Source of the DNA: an uncultured Acidimicrobiales bacterium
Lineage (GTDB): Bacteria > Actinomycetota > Acidimicrobiia > Acidimicrobiales > SHLQ01
Direction: 5' to 3'
Length of the DNA stretch: 40,260 nucleotides
NCBI GenBank assembly: GCA_938002955.1
Contig: CALLAA010000181.1
Span: 1 to 40,260 of the forward strand
Below the pieces are notes generated by a model. The model had not been told where the DNA came from and did not search any database. It saw only the letters and a list, made by a program, of their open reading frames with translations. Shown here piece by piece: positions 17,621 to 26,790 of the stretch (the stretch's first letter is position 1; every line of letters begins with the position of its first letter). Position numbers and translations under genes: made by a program.

Positions 17621-19993
17621 GTGTGCGAATCGAAGAAGGGCCATTCGACTTATGCCAACAACCTCCTCCACTGCCGTAGGTCATTTGTGCAGTTGAATCG
17701 TATTTCGGTGGGCAGAGTTGAATGGATCGTGGCTCTGGTGGGCGCCCTGATCGTCGCGCTTTCCGTCGTAGTTGGCGTGATTTCCGTAGCGCTCGCGGTC
17801 GTTGCGAGCATCGTCGTGTTTGCGACGGTTCTTGGGCTCGATATCGCGCGAGCGCACCGGCACAACGACGAGGATCGCCGGCCCGACGGCCTCTTAATGA
17901 TCGCGATCGCGCAGATGCTCGCGACCGCAGGCCTCATCCTGCCCGGAAGCGCGCAGGTACTATCGTTTCTCGTAGCCGCCGCAATCAGCGCAGTTGGAGC
18001 GCATCGACTAGTCGAATACCGGGTGGGCAGCACCCCGGAAATCTCCGAGCGCGAAACGGCCATCGTCGCCGCCGGCCTGTCCCTCATGTTCTTCGTTCTG
18101 CTCGTTGAACCAAACACCGAAGGAATTTCGGAGTTCCTTTCGTCGGCTGTCGCGAGCGGCGCACTCGGGCTTGCGATGTTCGCAATGTTCTACGTGTTTT
18201 GGCTCGTCGGGTACGACAAGGGTGACCTGACGGTCCCGCTCGCGCTCGTCACGATCCCACAGACGATTCTGACGCTCGCCGTTGCGAACTTTGCCGGCTC
18301 GTTCGACATGTTGCCTGTCGCGATCTTGCTGATCGTCGGAATCGGCGCAGCCGTGGGTGCGTATCTGCACCCCGAGTGCATGACGGCCTTCTCCCCCGCC
18401 GTTATCACGTCGTCGGAGGTCAACGTTCGCCGAAGCCTTATCTCCTTCTCGGTGGTTCTCGTTGGGCCGGTCCTGATCGGCATCGACCTCATGACCGGAC
18501 TTGAGCTCTCGCTACCGCTCGTGACCGTTGGTTCGAGCGCGCTCTCGCTCGTCGTCGCGATCCATCTACTCGGCCTCATCCGCCGTTGGGTCGCGGTCGA
18601 GCACCAGGGCCAACACGACCCGCTGACAAACCTGCCGAACCGGCCGCTGTTCTTCACACGCCTTGAAACCGCTATCGAGAGCGCACGATTGCGCGACGCC
18701 CGATTCGTGACGATGTTCCTCGATCTCGATCGCTTCAAGGCCGTCAACGACACCCTTGGCCATGACGCTGGTGACGAATTGCTTCGCCAAGTAGCAGGAC
18801 GTCTGCATGAGGCGTCATTGCGGGTTGGAGCGAACCTCACCGTTGCCCGACTCGGTGGCGATGAGTTCGCGATCTTGGTGCCGGCCGTCAAAGACGCTCG
18901 ACACTCCCACGCGATCGGGCGTCTCTTCCTCGATCAGTTCCTCGAGCCGTTCGACGTTGGTCTACGCGACATCTACGTGACACCGTCGATCGGTATCGCC
19001 GAGTTCCCCAAGGACGGCAACACCGTCGAGGAACTCATCGAGAACGCCGACACGGCAATGTTCGAGGCCAAAGAACGCGGCCGCAATATGGTGGTCAGTT
19101 ACTCCCCGGAACAACGTGTTCCCGGAGCGCATCGTCTCGAGATCGAGGCTGCCCTGCATCGAGCGCTCGACAACCAAGAACTCCAGCTCTATTACCAGCC
19201 ACAGGTAGACATCACGACCGGCAAGATCTTCGCGGTTGAGTCGTTGCTTCGCTGGGAACATCCAACGCTCGGAATGATCAGTCCGGACAAGTTCGTGCCG
19301 GTTGCGGAAGAATCCAGTCTTATCGACTCCATTGGCCAGTGGATTATTGAAGAGGCGTGCCAAACCGCTGCTCGATGGTCCGATATTGGATTGCCGCCGA
19401 TCAATGTCGCGGTCAACCTTTCGCCTCGCCAGTTCCAAAAGTCGGTGCATCTAACCGACAACGTCGCCCGTGCACTCAAGTCGTCCGGATTGCCGCCGGA
19501 ACGACTCGAACTCGAGCTGACGGAGTCGCTTGCTTTGGAGAAGCCCGAAGAGGTCAACGAGACCCTCGTCCGGTTCCGAGAGATGGGCATCCGGACGGCG
19601 ATCGACGACTTTGGCGTCGGCCACACCGGCCTGGACTATCTCGACCGCATCGAGGTCGACACCCTCAAGATCGACCGATCGTTCATCAACCGAATCGGTG
19701 AATCCGGGGCACCCCTCGTGACGGCGGTTATCTCGCTCGCACGCGGCCTCAACCTCGACGTGATCGCCGAAGGCGTGGAGACCAGGGCCCAGGTGAACTT
19801 CCTGAAGTCACACGGGTGCCGCTACATGCAGGGGTTCTTGTTCTCCAAGCCGCTCACCGGCGCTCAACTTGAGCAGGTCCTTCGCAATCAGCAGAAGCGG
19901 ACTGCAGAGACGGCACCCAAAAGCGAGACGGCGACGCAGCAAGCAACCGAACCGCAAGACAACCCTGAAGAACAGGACGAAGCAGCCGCCTAG
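17621..19993 (+). CDS. Membrane GGDEF-EAL cyclic-di-GMP enzyme
   Basis: Up to 790 residues from GTG at 17621; TTG at 17693 or GTG at 17708 are alternative starts just before the first membrane helix and no ribosome site decides. About 8-10 membrane helices fill residues 34-310 (an integral membrane sensor). The GGDEF domain keeps DLDRFKAVNDTLGHDAGD and intact RLGGDEF (near 411); the RxxD inhibitory site is absent. The EAL domain keeps ESLLRWEHP (ESL for EAL), NLSPRQF, ELTES, DDFGVGHTGLDYL, LKIDRSF, AEGVET and QGFLFSKPL, so both synthesis and hydrolysis look possible. A polar Glu/Gln tail ends the protein. The stop overlaps the psuG stop (CTAG). Confidence 0.93.
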   Translation: MCESKKGHSTYANNLLHCRRSFVQLNRISVGRVEWIVALVGALIVALSVVVGVISVALAVVASIVVFATVLGLDIARAHRHNDEDRRPDGLLMIAIAQMLATAGLILPGSAQVLSFLVAAAISAVGAHRLVEYRVGSTPEISERETAIVAAGLSLMFFVLLVEPNTEGISEFLSSAVASGALGLAMFAMFYVFWLVGYDKGDLTVPLALVTIPQTILTLAVANFAGSFDMLPVAILLIVGIGAAVGAYLHPECMTAFSPAVITSSEVNVRRSLISFSVVLVGPVLIGIDLMTGLELSLPLVTVGSSALSLVVAIHLLGLIRRWVAVEHQGQHDPLTNLPNRPLFFTRLETAIESARLRDARFVTMFLDLDRFKAVNDTLGHDAGDELLRQVAGRLHEASLRVGANLTVARLGGDEFAILVPAVKDARHSHAIGRLFLDQFLEPFDVGLRDIYVTPSIGIAEFPKDGNTVEELIENADTAMFEAKERGRNMVVSYSPEQRVPGAHRLEIEAALHRALDNQELQLYYQPQVDITTGKIFAVESLLRWEHPTLGMISPDKFVPVAEESSLIDSIGQWIIEEACQTAARWSDIGLPPINVAVNLSPRQFQKSVHLTDNVARALKSSGLPPERLELELTESLALEKPEEVNETLVRFREMGIRTAIDDFGVGHTGLDYLDRIEVDTLKIDRSFINRIGESGAPLVTAVISLARGLNLDVIAEGVETRAQVNFLKSHGCRYMQGFLFSKPLTGAQLEQVLRNQQKRTAETAPKSETATQQATEPQDNPEEQDEAAA

Positions 19994-20910
19994 CTCGTTG
20001 TCAACGCTGCCGCGACTCGACCGGCAAGGCGTGCATTGTTCGCAACCAACGAGATGTTCGCTGGTACCGATGCGCCGTCCGTGGCCTCAGCAATACGTCC
20101 AAGTACGAACGGGGTGACCTTTGCGCCGACGACTCCGCTGGCCTCGGCATCGTCGAGCGCCTGGGCGAGCGCTTCGTCGTGAACCTGTTGGTCGAGCGCA
20201 TCGTCGAGCGGCACCGGGTTTGCGATGAGCATGCCGCGACCGAACTGCAGCTGCGCCGCCACGATCCGGGAAAGCTCGTCGAGCTGATCGATGCGATAGG
20301 GCAAGGCGTAGGGCGTCTCGCGGGCGGTAAAGGCTGGCAGCACGTCGGTTCCCCAGCCAACGATCGTCGCGCCGAGCGTCTCCAAGGCCTCCAACGTGCG
20401 CGGCAGATCGAGAAACGACTTCGCACCAGCGGACACCGTTGCGACGCGATGACGTGCGATCGCTCCGAGGTCGGCGCTGATGTCGCCGGTGAGCTCCGAA
20501 CCGCGGTGCACCCCACCGATTCCGCCGGTGGCGAACAGCGCTATGCCAGCCGCCTCTGCGATCGCGAGCGAGGCGGATACCGTCGTTGCGCCAACCGACC
20601 AGCGTTGGCCGAGGGCAACGGGCAGGTCGCGCTCTGCAGCCTTGGTGGCCTTACCGAGGATCCGTTCGTATTCGTGCTGGTCGAGGCCAGCGCGCAGCTC
20701 CCCTTCGATTACTGCGGTGACCGCTGGAGTCGAACCCGACTCGGAAATCGCCGCAATGCACTTCTCGAGCGCCGTCGCGTTATCGGGCGACGGAAGTCCA
20801 AGATTCGAATACACGGTCGATTCGAGGGCAACGACCGGCCGGCCGTCGCTCAGCGCATCGGCGACGGCCTCGCTGAGACGGACGGGTACTGCAGGGAGAG
20901 ATCGCGACAT
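19990..20910 (-). CDS. psuG: Pseudouridine-5'-phosphate glycosidase
   Basis: 306 residues, full length. Cleaves pseudouridine 5'-phosphate to uracil and ribose 5-phosphate, a manganese enzyme of the IndA/PsuG family. Visible motifs: VALESTVYSNLGLP with catalytic Glu30, a Lys near 90 in KAAERDLP, TTVSASLAIAEAAGI, ATGGIGGVHRG, and SAGAKSFLDLPRTLEALETLG. The start ATG at 20910 gives the family N-terminus; a longer frame runs back into psuK. It follows psuK by 29 nt. The stop codon shares CTAG with the stop of the convergent GGDEF-EAL gene. Confidence 0.95.
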   Translation of the reverse strand: MSRSLPAVPVRLSEAVADALSDGRPVVALESTVYSNLGLPSPDNATALEKCIAAISESGSTPAVTAVIEGELRAGLDQHEYERILGKATKAAERDLPVALGQRWSVGATTVSASLAIAEAAGIALFATGGIGGVHRGSELTGDISADLGAIARHRVATVSAGAKSFLDLPRTLEALETLGATIVGWGTDVLPAFTARETPYALPYRIDQLDELSRIVAAQLQFGRGMLIANPVPLDDALDQQVHDEALAQALDDAEASGVVGAKVTPFVLGRIAEATDGASVPANISLVANNARLAGRVAAALTTS

Positions 20911-20939
20911 GCGGAGGCGGCCTTTCGCAGGGAGGAGGG

Positions 20940-21797
20940 TTAACCGAGCCGTGCGCCCGGATGTTCGAGCGTACGCCGGGCGAGATCGTGTCCCGCCTGC
21001 AAACACTCCTCTGGAGACTTTTGCCGTAGGTAGGCCGTGAGGAAGGCACCGGTAAACGCATCTCCGGCTCCGGTTGTATCGGTCGCCTTCACCGGCGTCG
21101 GCGACACCCTCGCTTCGTTCCCGTCGGGCTGGACGTAGCGTGCGGGCAGATCCGATGCCGTGACGACGGTCGCGCCGGCGTGGCGGAACCAGGGGTGTCC
21201 ACGAAGGAGAAAGTTGGCTTCTTCTCTGTTCGCAAATACGAGCGCAGGGTTCACTGCCTTTACGAGGTCGAGGAACCGGTCCCGCCCGTAATCCTCAAGA
21301 ACCGATACCGAGCTTGTCGAAATCGAGATTGGGATGTTGCGTTCGACGGCTTCGCCGATCATTGATTGCGATGTCTCGGCGAGTGCGCCAACCGTGAGCG
21401 AATAGGCCGGAATATGCAAGAGGTCGACGCCGTCGAGCGATCCTTCGGGAACCCACGCAAGGTGGACGGCGGCAGCCCGATCGGTGAGAAACGACCGTTC
21501 GCCGGAGGCATCGACCAAGACGACGATCGTGCCGCTGACGCCGCGACGAACCACCCGAAGTTCGACGCCTTGCGATTCGAGTGCTTCGGTGAGCAACGCT
21601 CCCGCCACATCGTCACCAACCTGGCCAACAAAGCGCGCCGACGCGCCGCTCGCTACAGCCGCAACCGCAACATTCGCTGCCGAGCCGCCGCGCTGATAGT
21701 CGATCGACACCGGAGTGTCGGTCCCACGTTGTGGATCGGTGGTCAAATGCACGACCACGTCGGTTACGAGGTCACCGACGCAGCAGATCGTGTTCAT
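20940..21797 (-). CDS. psuK: PfkB-family kinase, probable pseudouridine kinase
   Basis: 285 residues, PfkB/ribokinase fold. GGSAANVAVA near residue 37 is the sugar-binding signature and DTTGAGDAFTGAF the second PfkB signature, with the catalytic Asp in GAGDAF. The family alone would allow several sugars or nucleosides. The assignment to pseudouridine rests on psuG lying 29 nt downstream, the usual psuK-psuG pair. AAGGAG lies 6 nt before the ATG. The DivIVA-like gene ends 27 nt upstream on the same strand, so the three are likely one operon. Confidence 0.88.
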   Translation of the reverse strand: MNTICCVGDLVTDVVVHLTTDPQRGTDTPVSIDYQRGGSAANVAVAAVASGASARFVGQVGDDVAGALLTEALESQGVELRVVRRGVSGTIVVLVDASGERSFLTDRAAAVHLAWVPEGSLDGVDLLHIPAYSLTVGALAETSQSMIGEAVERNIPISISTSSVSVLEDYGRDRFLDLVKAVNPALVFANREEANFLLRGHPWFRHAGATVVTASDLPARYVQPDGNEARVSPTPVKATDTTGAGDAFTGAFLTAYLRQKSPEECLQAGHDLARRTLEHPGARLG

Positions 21798-21824
21798 TGA
21801 AGCTCCTTGGTGGTAGGAGCGAGA

Positions 21825-22640
21825 TTATGCAGGCGAGTTCGTTTGTGCCGCATCGCGAAGGTCGACGACCTCGGCGCCTTCGAATCGGCGTGGTTCGTCG
21901 TCGGCCAGATGCAGAATTCGTTGCGCCATGTCCCGAAGTTCGCTTCGCTGGTCTGCGGTGCGGGCTTGCAGGTGTCCAAGGGTGCTTTGCTGGGTCTCGA
22001 TCTCGGCATTGATCGACGCGAGCTCGGCTTGGACCTTGTTCGCAGCCTCGTAGGCCTTCCGATCGCTTTCCTTTGCGATCTGCGAAGCGGTGAGGTTGGC
22101 TTCGGCGACGATCTCGTCAGCGCGGGTGTGCGCCTCGGCGATGGTCTCTTCAGCGGAACGCCGTGCCATGCGCAGGACGAGCTCGAGGCTCTCTTCGCTT
22201 GCACGGTCGTCGGACTCGACGGCGACGGGAGCTGCGGCTTCGGCGACGGGTGCAGCGACCGGTGGTGGCGGTGCAATGGAGGTGAGCTGGTTACGCAGCT
22301 GATCGTTCTCTGAACGGAGCGCCTCGGTGTTTGCGTTGAGCTGAGTGACATGAACAGCGAGCTCATCACGTTCGTTGCGCAAGGTCTGCAGCTCGACGAG
22401 CAGTTCGGCGTTGCGACGCTCGGCCTCTTCGTTTACCGATGTCGACTCTGGGATCGCCATCGTCTGGGTCGGGGCTGCGGAGTCCTGGCGGCCAATGTCG
22501 CCGTGGAGCACATCGATCTGTGCAGCAACGAGCTCGAGGTACGCGTCTACCTCGATCGGGTCGTACCCGCGTTTGGTCTTGGCTTGGAACGTTTTGGCCA
22601 ACACATCTCGGCCGGTCAGTCGTCGTTCGTTCAATGGCAT
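21825..22640 (-). CDS. DivIVA-domain coiled-coil protein
   Basis: 271 residues from ATG at 22640 with GAGGAAG before it. The N-terminus LTGRDVLAKTFQAKTKRGYD (7-26) and VDAYLELVAAQIDVL are the DivIVA/Wag31 domain, which binds curved or polar membrane in actinobacteria. A coiled coil follows, then a Pro/Ala-rich linker (about 135-155), then a second long coiled coil (SAEETIAEAHTRADEIVAEA). It may be an accessory paralogue of Wag31/SepIVA, organising polar growth or cell envelope synthesis. A longer frame upstream is spurious. It diverges from the LCP gene across about 210 bp. Confidence 0.85.
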   Translation of the reverse strand: MPLNERRLTGRDVLAKTFQAKTKRGYDPIEVDAYLELVAAQIDVLHGDIGRQDSAAPTQTMAIPESTSVNEEAERRNAELLVELQTLRNERDELAVHVTQLNANTEALRSENDQLRNQLTSIAPPPPVAAPVAEAAAPVAVESDDRASEESLELVLRMARRSAEETIAEAHTRADEIVAEANLTASQIAKESDRKAYEAANKVQAELASINAEIETQQSTLGHLQARTADQRSELRDMAQRILHLADDEPRRFEGAEVVDLRDAAQTNSPA

Positions 22641-22851
22641 TGCTGCTCTTCCTCGCACCTTGGTTCTACTGCTCCACCCGCAGTGGCACATAGCCTTGCA
22701 CACCTTGCACGCAGGGGTCGAAACCACAGCCGAACTTCTCACCGATGGTGCCTGGACGGTCGCGTTGGCGGGGCCCACCCAGCGCTGCGCTCGCGAGTGA
22801 TTTGCGGCACGGCGCCACCGTTTCTCCGCGCAAACGTGGTGGACTAGACCC

Positions 22852-24069
22852 GTGGCGAGTGAGAACGAAGAACCGGCAGGCAACTTCCGAGATCGGTTAG
22901 CCCGAATTCCGAAGATCGAAGATCAGCCGACGACGTCCGACCCCTGGGAAGCAGCCGCACCACCGGTCGTGAGGCGTCCCGCCCCCGTGGCACGGCCTCA
23001 GGCATCGACGGTCGCTCCAGTAGCGACCCCACAGGCCGCTCCTCGGTACGAGGAACCCGTCTCACCGTCCTTCCAACCGGGTCTCGATGACGACGACATG
23101 TACCTCCCGGAGGTTCCACGGCGTCGACGGCGGTGGCCGCTCGTACTCGCGGTCCTGATCGGTATTGCGGCGTTGGTCGTTCTTCTCCCGATCCTGCGGG
23201 CCCGCCAGATCTTCAACGGGGTCGAGCGGGTGCCCGTCGCAGAGATCTTGGCGCCACCGCCCGAGAGCGGCCGCAATATCTTGCTCGTCGGCACCGACTC
23301 GCGTAGCGGCATCACGGCCGATACCGACAACGCAGGCGTCATCATCGGGGGCGACGAAGCAATCACCGGCGAGCGGACCGACACCATCATGGTGCTTCGC
23401 TTGCTCGACGACGGATCGGCGAAGTTCTTGTCTCTCCCCCGCGATTTGTGGTTGCCGATCAACGGTGGGGATCCTCAGCGCATCAACACGGCCTTTCGCG
23501 ACGGCCCCGAGGGCATCATCAACACGGTCCAGTCGGAACTGAACATTCCAATCTCGCACTACGTGCAAGTGGATCTGGCCGGGTTCATCGACCTCGTAGA
23601 TGCTGTCGACGGCGTCGAGATAACGATTCCGTATCCGGCGTTCGATGAGAATTCTGGCCTCAACCTCCCGGTGGCGGGCGATGTGGTTCTCGATTCGACG
23701 CAAGCGCTCGCATACGTGCGTAGTCGCTTTTATACCGAGATCGTCGATGGCGTCGAGCGCCGAGACCCAACCAGCGATATCGGCCGGGTGCAGCGGCAGC
23801 AGGCATTCATGCGGGCGCTGATCACCAAGCTGTCGGCGCAGCGAGACCCACGAATCCTCGACTCGATGGGCACCGCAATGGCCAATGCGGTCGTTATGGA
23901 CGACGGCACGACGCTCACCCAGGCGATCGAGATCGCGAACACCTTACGGGCCACCACTCCTGAGTCGGTGGTACTGCCCACGCAGAACGCATCGATCGGC
24001 GGCCGCTCGGTCCTGGAACTCACGAGTGACGCTCCTGCGGTTCTGGCCCAGTTCGGTGGAGCTGGCTAG
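22852..24069 (+). CDS. LCP (LytR-CpsA-Psr) family cell-wall ligase
   Basis: 405 residues from GTG at 22852; no strong ribosome site, so the start is uncertain. A cytoplasmic Pro/Ala-rich region (1-90) is followed by an RRRRR stop, one membrane helix (about 95-114) and an extracellular LCP domain. The domain has ILLVGTDSRSG, ERTDTIMVLRL, LSLPRDLWLPI, and YVRSRF before IGRVQRQQAFM, which carry the conserved Asp and Arg residues that bind the polyprenyl-pyrophosphate donor. The family attaches glycopolymers such as arabinogalactan or teichoic acid to peptidoglycan. A hairpin follows the stop. Confidence 0.93.
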   Translation: MASENEEPAGNFRDRLARIPKIEDQPTTSDPWEAAAPPVVRRPAPVARPQASTVAPVATPQAAPRYEEPVSPSFQPGLDDDDMYLPEVPRRRRRWPLVLAVLIGIAALVVLLPILRARQIFNGVERVPVAEILAPPPESGRNILLVGTDSRSGITADTDNAGVIIGGDEAITGERTDTIMVLRLLDDGSAKFLSLPRDLWLPINGGDPQRINTAFRDGPEGIINTVQSELNIPISHYVQVDLAGFIDLVDAVDGVEITIPYPAFDENSGLNLPVAGDVVLDSTQALAYVRSRFYTEIVDGVERRDPTSDIGRVQRQQAFMRALITKLSAQRDPRILDSMGTAMANAVVMDDGTTLTQAIEIANTLRATTPESVVLPTQNASIGGRSVLELTSDAPAVLAQFGGAG

Positions 24070-24100
24070 CCACCAGCCCATACCGCCGTGGGTGGTGGCT
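24068..24100 (+). terminator. Hairpin after LCP gene
   Basis: AGCCACCAGCCCA at 24068-24080 is almost perfectly complementary to TGGGTGGTGGCT at 24089-24100. It starts at the stop codon of the LCP gene. The tail TCACTACC is not T-rich, so it is a weak or non-canonical terminator. Confidence 0.5.
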
Positions 24101-24179
24101 TCACTACCTCCCGTGGCACATGTCGCTCAATTTGGGAGTTTTCCACAGGAGTCCCTACTATTCGAGGGCTGTGGTAGCC

Positions 24180-25079
24180 ATGAGGCCGCAAAGGCCAGCT
24201 CTTCGACGTCTCTCCGTCAGTATCATCGCCTTCGTCGTGATGCTCACGTCGGTGATGATGGCACCGGTGCTCGCCGAGGACCCATCCAACGGCCTGCCAA
24301 TCCTCGAGCCTCGAGCGCTCGCTCCCACGCTGCCGGGGGCACCGTTTCTGCCGTCGGCGGTCCGCACCGATCTGGTGCTCGACCGTCTCGACGTTCTCTC
24401 CCAGCTCGACGCTCTCGGACATGCCGAAGCTGCGCTCTCGATTCGTGCGGCGGTGGATGGTTCCGATGCTGAGGCGTACGCGGAAACGCAGCGGATCCTG
24501 TCCTCCCAGATCGCATCACTCGAGCGCCAACGTGCCGAGCTCGATGCTGCCGCCCAAGACCTTCGCACCGAGACCGACGAGTTCGGCGTCGACATTGCGG
24601 TCTTCCCTGTCGCATCGCTGCGCAAGCCGTTCTACAACGACTGGGGCCAGCCGCGTTCGGGCGGACGACGCCATCAGGGAACCGACCTCCTCGCCCAAAT
24701 CGGTGTTGAGCTGCGTGCGATAGAGGACGGCTACGTCGAGCGGATCACGAACGGCTCGCTCGGTGGCCTGAGCATCTACCTCATTGGCGACAGCGGATCT
24801 CGCTACTACTACGCACACCTCGACGAGGTCGAAGATCTCGAAGACGGCGAACGGGTCTATGCCGGCCAGCGCGTTGGGACCAACGGCGACTCGGGCAATG
24901 CACGCGGCGCTCCGCATCTGCATATTCAGTGGGCTCCAGATGGCGGCTCGGCCTGGGAGAACCCGTTTCCGTTACTCGACGTCCTTTTCGGTGAGGGTGC
25001 CGCAGCCGAGGCGCTCGCAGCGGTAGACGAAGTCCCAGCAGCGGACCCATCACTGTTGCTGCTGAACGCCGACGGCTGA
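24180..25079 (+). CDS. Secreted M23 (LytM) family peptidase
   Basis: 299 residues from ATG at 24180, which gives a clean signal peptide (MRPQRPALRRLS, hydrophobic core, cut after APVLA). An upstream ATG at 24120 is also in frame. Residues about 95-130 form a short coiled coil (SSQIASLERQRAELDAAAQD). The C-terminal M23 domain keeps HQGTD and HLHIQW, the zinc ligands, so it should be an active peptidoglycan endopeptidase. Between the LCP gene and menD; 19 nt separate it from menD, though the functions are unrelated. Confidence 0.92.
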   Translation: MRPQRPALRRLSVSIIAFVVMLTSVMMAPVLAEDPSNGLPILEPRALAPTLPGAPFLPSAVRTDLVLDRLDVLSQLDALGHAEAALSIRAAVDGSDAEAYAETQRILSSQIASLERQRAELDAAAQDLRTETDEFGVDIAVFPVASLRKPFYNDWGQPRSGGRRHQGTDLLAQIGVELRAIEDGYVERITNGSLGGLSIYLIGDSGSRYYYAHLDEVEDLEDGERVYAGQRVGTNGDSGNARGAPHLHIQWAPDGGSAWENPFPLLDVLFGEGAAAEALAAVDEVPAADPSLLLLNADG

Positions 25080-25098
25080 CGTACACTTCCCAGGAACT

Positions 25099-26790
25099 AT
25101 GACGGTTCCGACACTCGATCCAACGGCAGCCGCCGAGTACTTTTTCGCCGGCGCCCGTGACGCTGGACTCGCACACGTCGTGCTCTCCCCCGGTTCCCGG
25201 TCGACCCCACTGACTATCGCTGCGGCGAGAACTCCCGGCATCTCCACATCGATCGAACTCGATGAGCGGGTGGCGGCCTTTGTTGCACTCGGGATGGCCA
25301 AGCTGTCCGGCAGGCCCGTCGGACTCGTGTGCACGTCGGGAACGGCGGCTGCGAACTACCTGCCGGCAGTAGCCGAGGCATCGATGAGCAATGTGCCCCT
25401 TGTGGTCATTACCGCCGATCGGCCGCCCGAACATCAAGACTGGGGCGTCGGACAATCGTTCGATCAACGAGGCCTCTACCAACGCCACGTGCGCGACGAG
25501 CTGACGATGCCGGTGGGTGGCGATGCCGGGCCTGCATTCTCCCAACGCGCCGGATGGCGGGCGACAGCCACGGCGCTCGAGATGCACGGACCCGTTCATG
25601 TCAACTGGGCCTTTCGGATGCCGCTCGAGCCCGTTGCCGGCCCGATCGACCAGCCGCCGACGTTGTCGGGCATCACCGTGGGGCATCGCAACGCGAGCCG
25701 GGATCACGTCGAGACGTTCGAGGCGGCCCTGCGAGCGTCCCGGCACCCGCTGATACTCGCGGGCCCAGATGCGTGTCCTCGACACGTCGGCGGCGCGCAC
25801 GAGGTGCTCGCCTTCGCGAGGGCTCACGACATACCCATCGTCGCCGACATCTTGAGCGGGCTTCCCTGCGACGACGACGGACCGGTCGTATCGGGACATG
25901 CGCTGCTCACCCACGCGCCGGCATTGCCGTCGCCCGACCTCATCATTCATCTCGGCCAGACCCCGACCGCGAAGATGCTGCGGCTGTGGTGGGAGAAGCT
26001 CGACGCCACACATCTCGCCGTCGATCCATATGACGAATGGCAAGACCCGTCGCATCTTGTGAGCATTCGGCTTCGCTGTACCCCTAACTCGCTGCTCGCA
26101 ATGTCGACGGCGACTCCAGCTGGGGACGCTTCATGGATGGCGACGTGGCAGGCCCTTGGGCAACGCGTCGCCGAGCGCACAGCCGCGGTCCTCGACGGAT
26201 GGCCAACGCTGACCGAGGGACATATGGCACGCACACTCGCAGCGCATGCGACGTCGAACGATCGCATCGTCGCATCGAGTTCGATGCCGGTGCGCGACCT
26301 CGACACCTTTGCGGCCAAGCCGGCTGCCACGATCGTCGCCAATCGAGGAATCAACGGGATCGACGGTGTCGTCTCGACCGCGATTGGGTTGCACGTCGCT
26401 GGCGACGGAGGCCGCACCTACGTACTGATCGGAGACATCGCATCTCTACACGACGTTGGCGGAATTTTGTCCGCCGCACGCAATGGCCACGACCTGACGA
26501 TCGTGATTCCCAACAACGACGGTGGCGGAATCTTCTCGTTCTTACCGGTGAAAGACGCGATTGACCCCGACCAGTTCGCTGCCCTCTTCCACACGCCCCA
26601 TGGCACGACGTTCGAGTTTCTGTCAGGACACCAGAACGTGCAGCACCGTCACACGATCGATCTTGCCTCTGCGCTTGAGGCCACGGCCAATGACCGCGGC
26701 GTCACTATTCTCGAACTCGCCGTCGACACGTCCGATCGGCTCGCACTTCACGCTGCGGTCACTTCGGCCATTGAGGAACTCGCACCATGA
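25099..26790 (+). CDS. menD: SEPHCHC synthase of menaquinone synthesis
   Basis: 563 residues, normal for MenD. A ThDP enzyme joining isochorismate and 2-oxoglutarate to SEPHCHC. N-terminal VVLSPGSRSTPLT and SIELDERVAAF (catalytic Glu), CTSGTAAANYLPAV, ITADRPPE. The C-terminal ThDP-Mg site runs from LIGDIASLHDVGG to NNDGGGIFSFLP. The ATG at 25099 follows a weak AGGA-like site. The stop overlaps menH by 4 nt (ATGA), so menD-menH-menC are one operon. Confidence 0.97.
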   Translation: MTVPTLDPTAAAEYFFAGARDAGLAHVVLSPGSRSTPLTIAAARTPGISTSIELDERVAAFVALGMAKLSGRPVGLVCTSGTAAANYLPAVAEASMSNVPLVVITADRPPEHQDWGVGQSFDQRGLYQRHVRDELTMPVGGDAGPAFSQRAGWRATATALEMHGPVHVNWAFRMPLEPVAGPIDQPPTLSGITVGHRNASRDHVETFEAALRASRHPLILAGPDACPRHVGGAHEVLAFARAHDIPIVADILSGLPCDDDGPVVSGHALLTHAPALPSPDLIIHLGQTPTAKMLRLWWEKLDATHLAVDPYDEWQDPSHLVSIRLRCTPNSLLAMSTATPAGDASWMATWQALGQRVAERTAAVLDGWPTLTEGHMARTLAAHATSNDRIVASSSMPVRDLDTFAAKPAATIVANRGINGIDGVVSTAIGLHVAGDGGRTYVLIGDIASLHDVGGILSAARNGHDLTIVIPNNDGGGIFSFLPVKDAIDPDQFAALFHTPHGTTFEFLSGHQNVQHRHTIDLASALEATANDRGVTILELAVDTSDRLALHAAVTSAIEELAP

